NCBI GenBank assembly: GCA_003990745.1
Contig: RBNI01002660.1
Location: forward strand, 1 to 17,848
Reading direction: 5' to 3'
Length of the DNA: 17,848 bases
Source of the DNA: Jimgerdemannia flammicorona
Lineage: Eukaryota > Mucoromycota > Endogonomycetes > Endogonales > Endogonaceae
Positions 17,345 to 17,848 of the stretch are shown here, piece after piece. Made by a program: the position numbers and the translations under genes. Each line of letters starts with the position of its first letter. The stretch's first letter is position 1. The notes under the pieces were generated by a model. The model did not search any database. It saw only the letters and a list, made by a program, of their open reading frames with translations, and was not told where the DNA came from.

Positions 17345-17848
17345 AAGCCCAGTAACTCCTAATCTATAGGATAGATAAGAATATGACAATATGTATCAGC
17401 GAGATTGACCTTTAATAAAAGACAGTCTTGGCCAAAGCAGTAAAGCAAGTCCAAAGTCTTGTCAAACTTAATATAGGAAAGCTGAAAAGTATTAGTATCA
17501 ATACTGGCATTAACAAAATCACTATGATAAGGACAAGAGAGCTCATAAATGCGATACTATATACTACTCAAATTCTTCTTTACAATGGTATCAAGAGGAG
17601 ATGAGTGGAAGCACTCAAATAGAGAGGATAAAAATGGGCCACAAATCCTGCCAGCAGCTACCTCCCACTTGATATCAAATGTAATTACCTCTGGATGGTC
17701 AAGAGCAGAGTGATTATTATAGAACAGTAAGTGCCAACAAGACCCATCAAAGCTGAGAAAAGTATCTTGAGTAATGGCAGCAATAGTGGCCTGAGCTACC
17801 AATAGATTAGAATATACCTGGAGCTCATATGCTCATACAATAGGGTGA
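17345..17848 (-). pseudogene. DIRS-like reverse transcriptase fragment
   Basis: On the minus strand one phase runs from the window edge to about 17345 with stops at 17833, 17557 and 17359. It reads NNHSALDHPEVI, KWEVAAGRICGPF, SPLDTIVKKN, a gap with a stop, YELSCPYHSDFVNASID, LSYIKFDKTLDLLYCFGQDC, LLLKVNLADTYCHILIYPID, stop (TAG for the expected Trp) and ELLGF. This pattern (HPEVV, GRxxGPF, SPLGxVPKK, DLSxPxGxSVND, LLAKVDxxDAFRxIPVHPxDWxLLGF) is the N-terminal part of the RT of DIRS/Ngaro-type retroelements. The motif A Asp is Asn here (KVN for KVD). The upstream part lies outside the window, and motif C, RNase H and a tyrosine recombinase are not visible. The family call rests on remembered pattern. 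Confidence 0.7.

Noticed and set aside
1..17848. Classical Neurospora-type RIP (CpA to TpA)
   Set aside because: Most scorable changes are at CpG, and only a few LTR differences fit CpA. A CpG-centred process fits better, though a RIP variant is not excluded.
1..17848. Host genes, rRNA, tRNA, CRISPR arrays or prokaryotic operons
   Set aside because: None were seen. Practically the whole window is accounted for by retroelements.

Overview
The window is a stack of retrotransposons inserted into one another. I see no host gene in it. The most likely source is a filamentous fungus, in a heavily mutated, probably DNA-methylated heterochromatic region. The reasons are two Ty1/copia elements with short (153 and 160 bp) LTRs, two copies of a non-LTR (LINE) element with separate ORF1 and endonuclease/RT ORF2, a fragment resembling the reverse transcriptase of DIRS-type (tyrosine-recombinase) retroelements, and decay dominated by C-to-T changes at CpG. 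The phylum cannot be fixed from this sequence alone, and another TE-rich eukaryote is possible.

Layout. LINE-A (minus strand, about 10599 down to 1 and perhaps beyond) has a leader, an ORF1 (8733-10400), an ORF2 with AP-type endonuclease (7662-8550), an RT (about 1100-2598), a C-terminal region and an A-rich tail at the left edge. Copia-A (2599-7656, minus strand) is inserted in LINE-A ORF2. It has two 153-bp LTRs and a CTTTC target-site duplication, and removing it restores the LINE reading frame. Right of LINE-A lies a second, more decayed copy, LINE-B (ORF1 remnant 10640-12185, continuing at 17063-17281). Copia-B (12186-17062, plus strand) is inserted in it, with two 160-bp LTRs and a CCCCC target-site duplication. 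The last 500 bases (17345-17848, minus strand) hold the DIRS-like RT fragment, apparently the oldest layer.

How it fits together. A plausible order is: DIRS-like element, then LINE-B, then LINE-A into LINE-B, with Copia-A and Copia-B inserted later into LINE-A and LINE-B. Both Copia elements encode one Gag-protease-integrase-RT-RNase H polyprotein and carry a primer-binding site matching the anticodon arm of initiator tRNA-Met, the half-tRNA priming known for Drosophila copia and yeast Ty5. Both are dead. Each has 11 premature stops. Copia-A has no frameshift at all over 1,475 codons, and Copia-B has one frameshift plus a lost RT catalytic aspartate. LTR-LTR differences (7 of 153 and 9 of 160) are all transitions, mostly at CpG. 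Three TG/CA doublets between LTR pairs reveal ancestral CpGs that decayed independently on opposite strands.

Nothing here clearly amounts to a new biological system. The most informative signals are the mutational record of CpG-directed inactivation, the half-tRNA priming shared by two diverged Copia families, the DIRS-like RT, and the testable LINE-in-LINE nesting.
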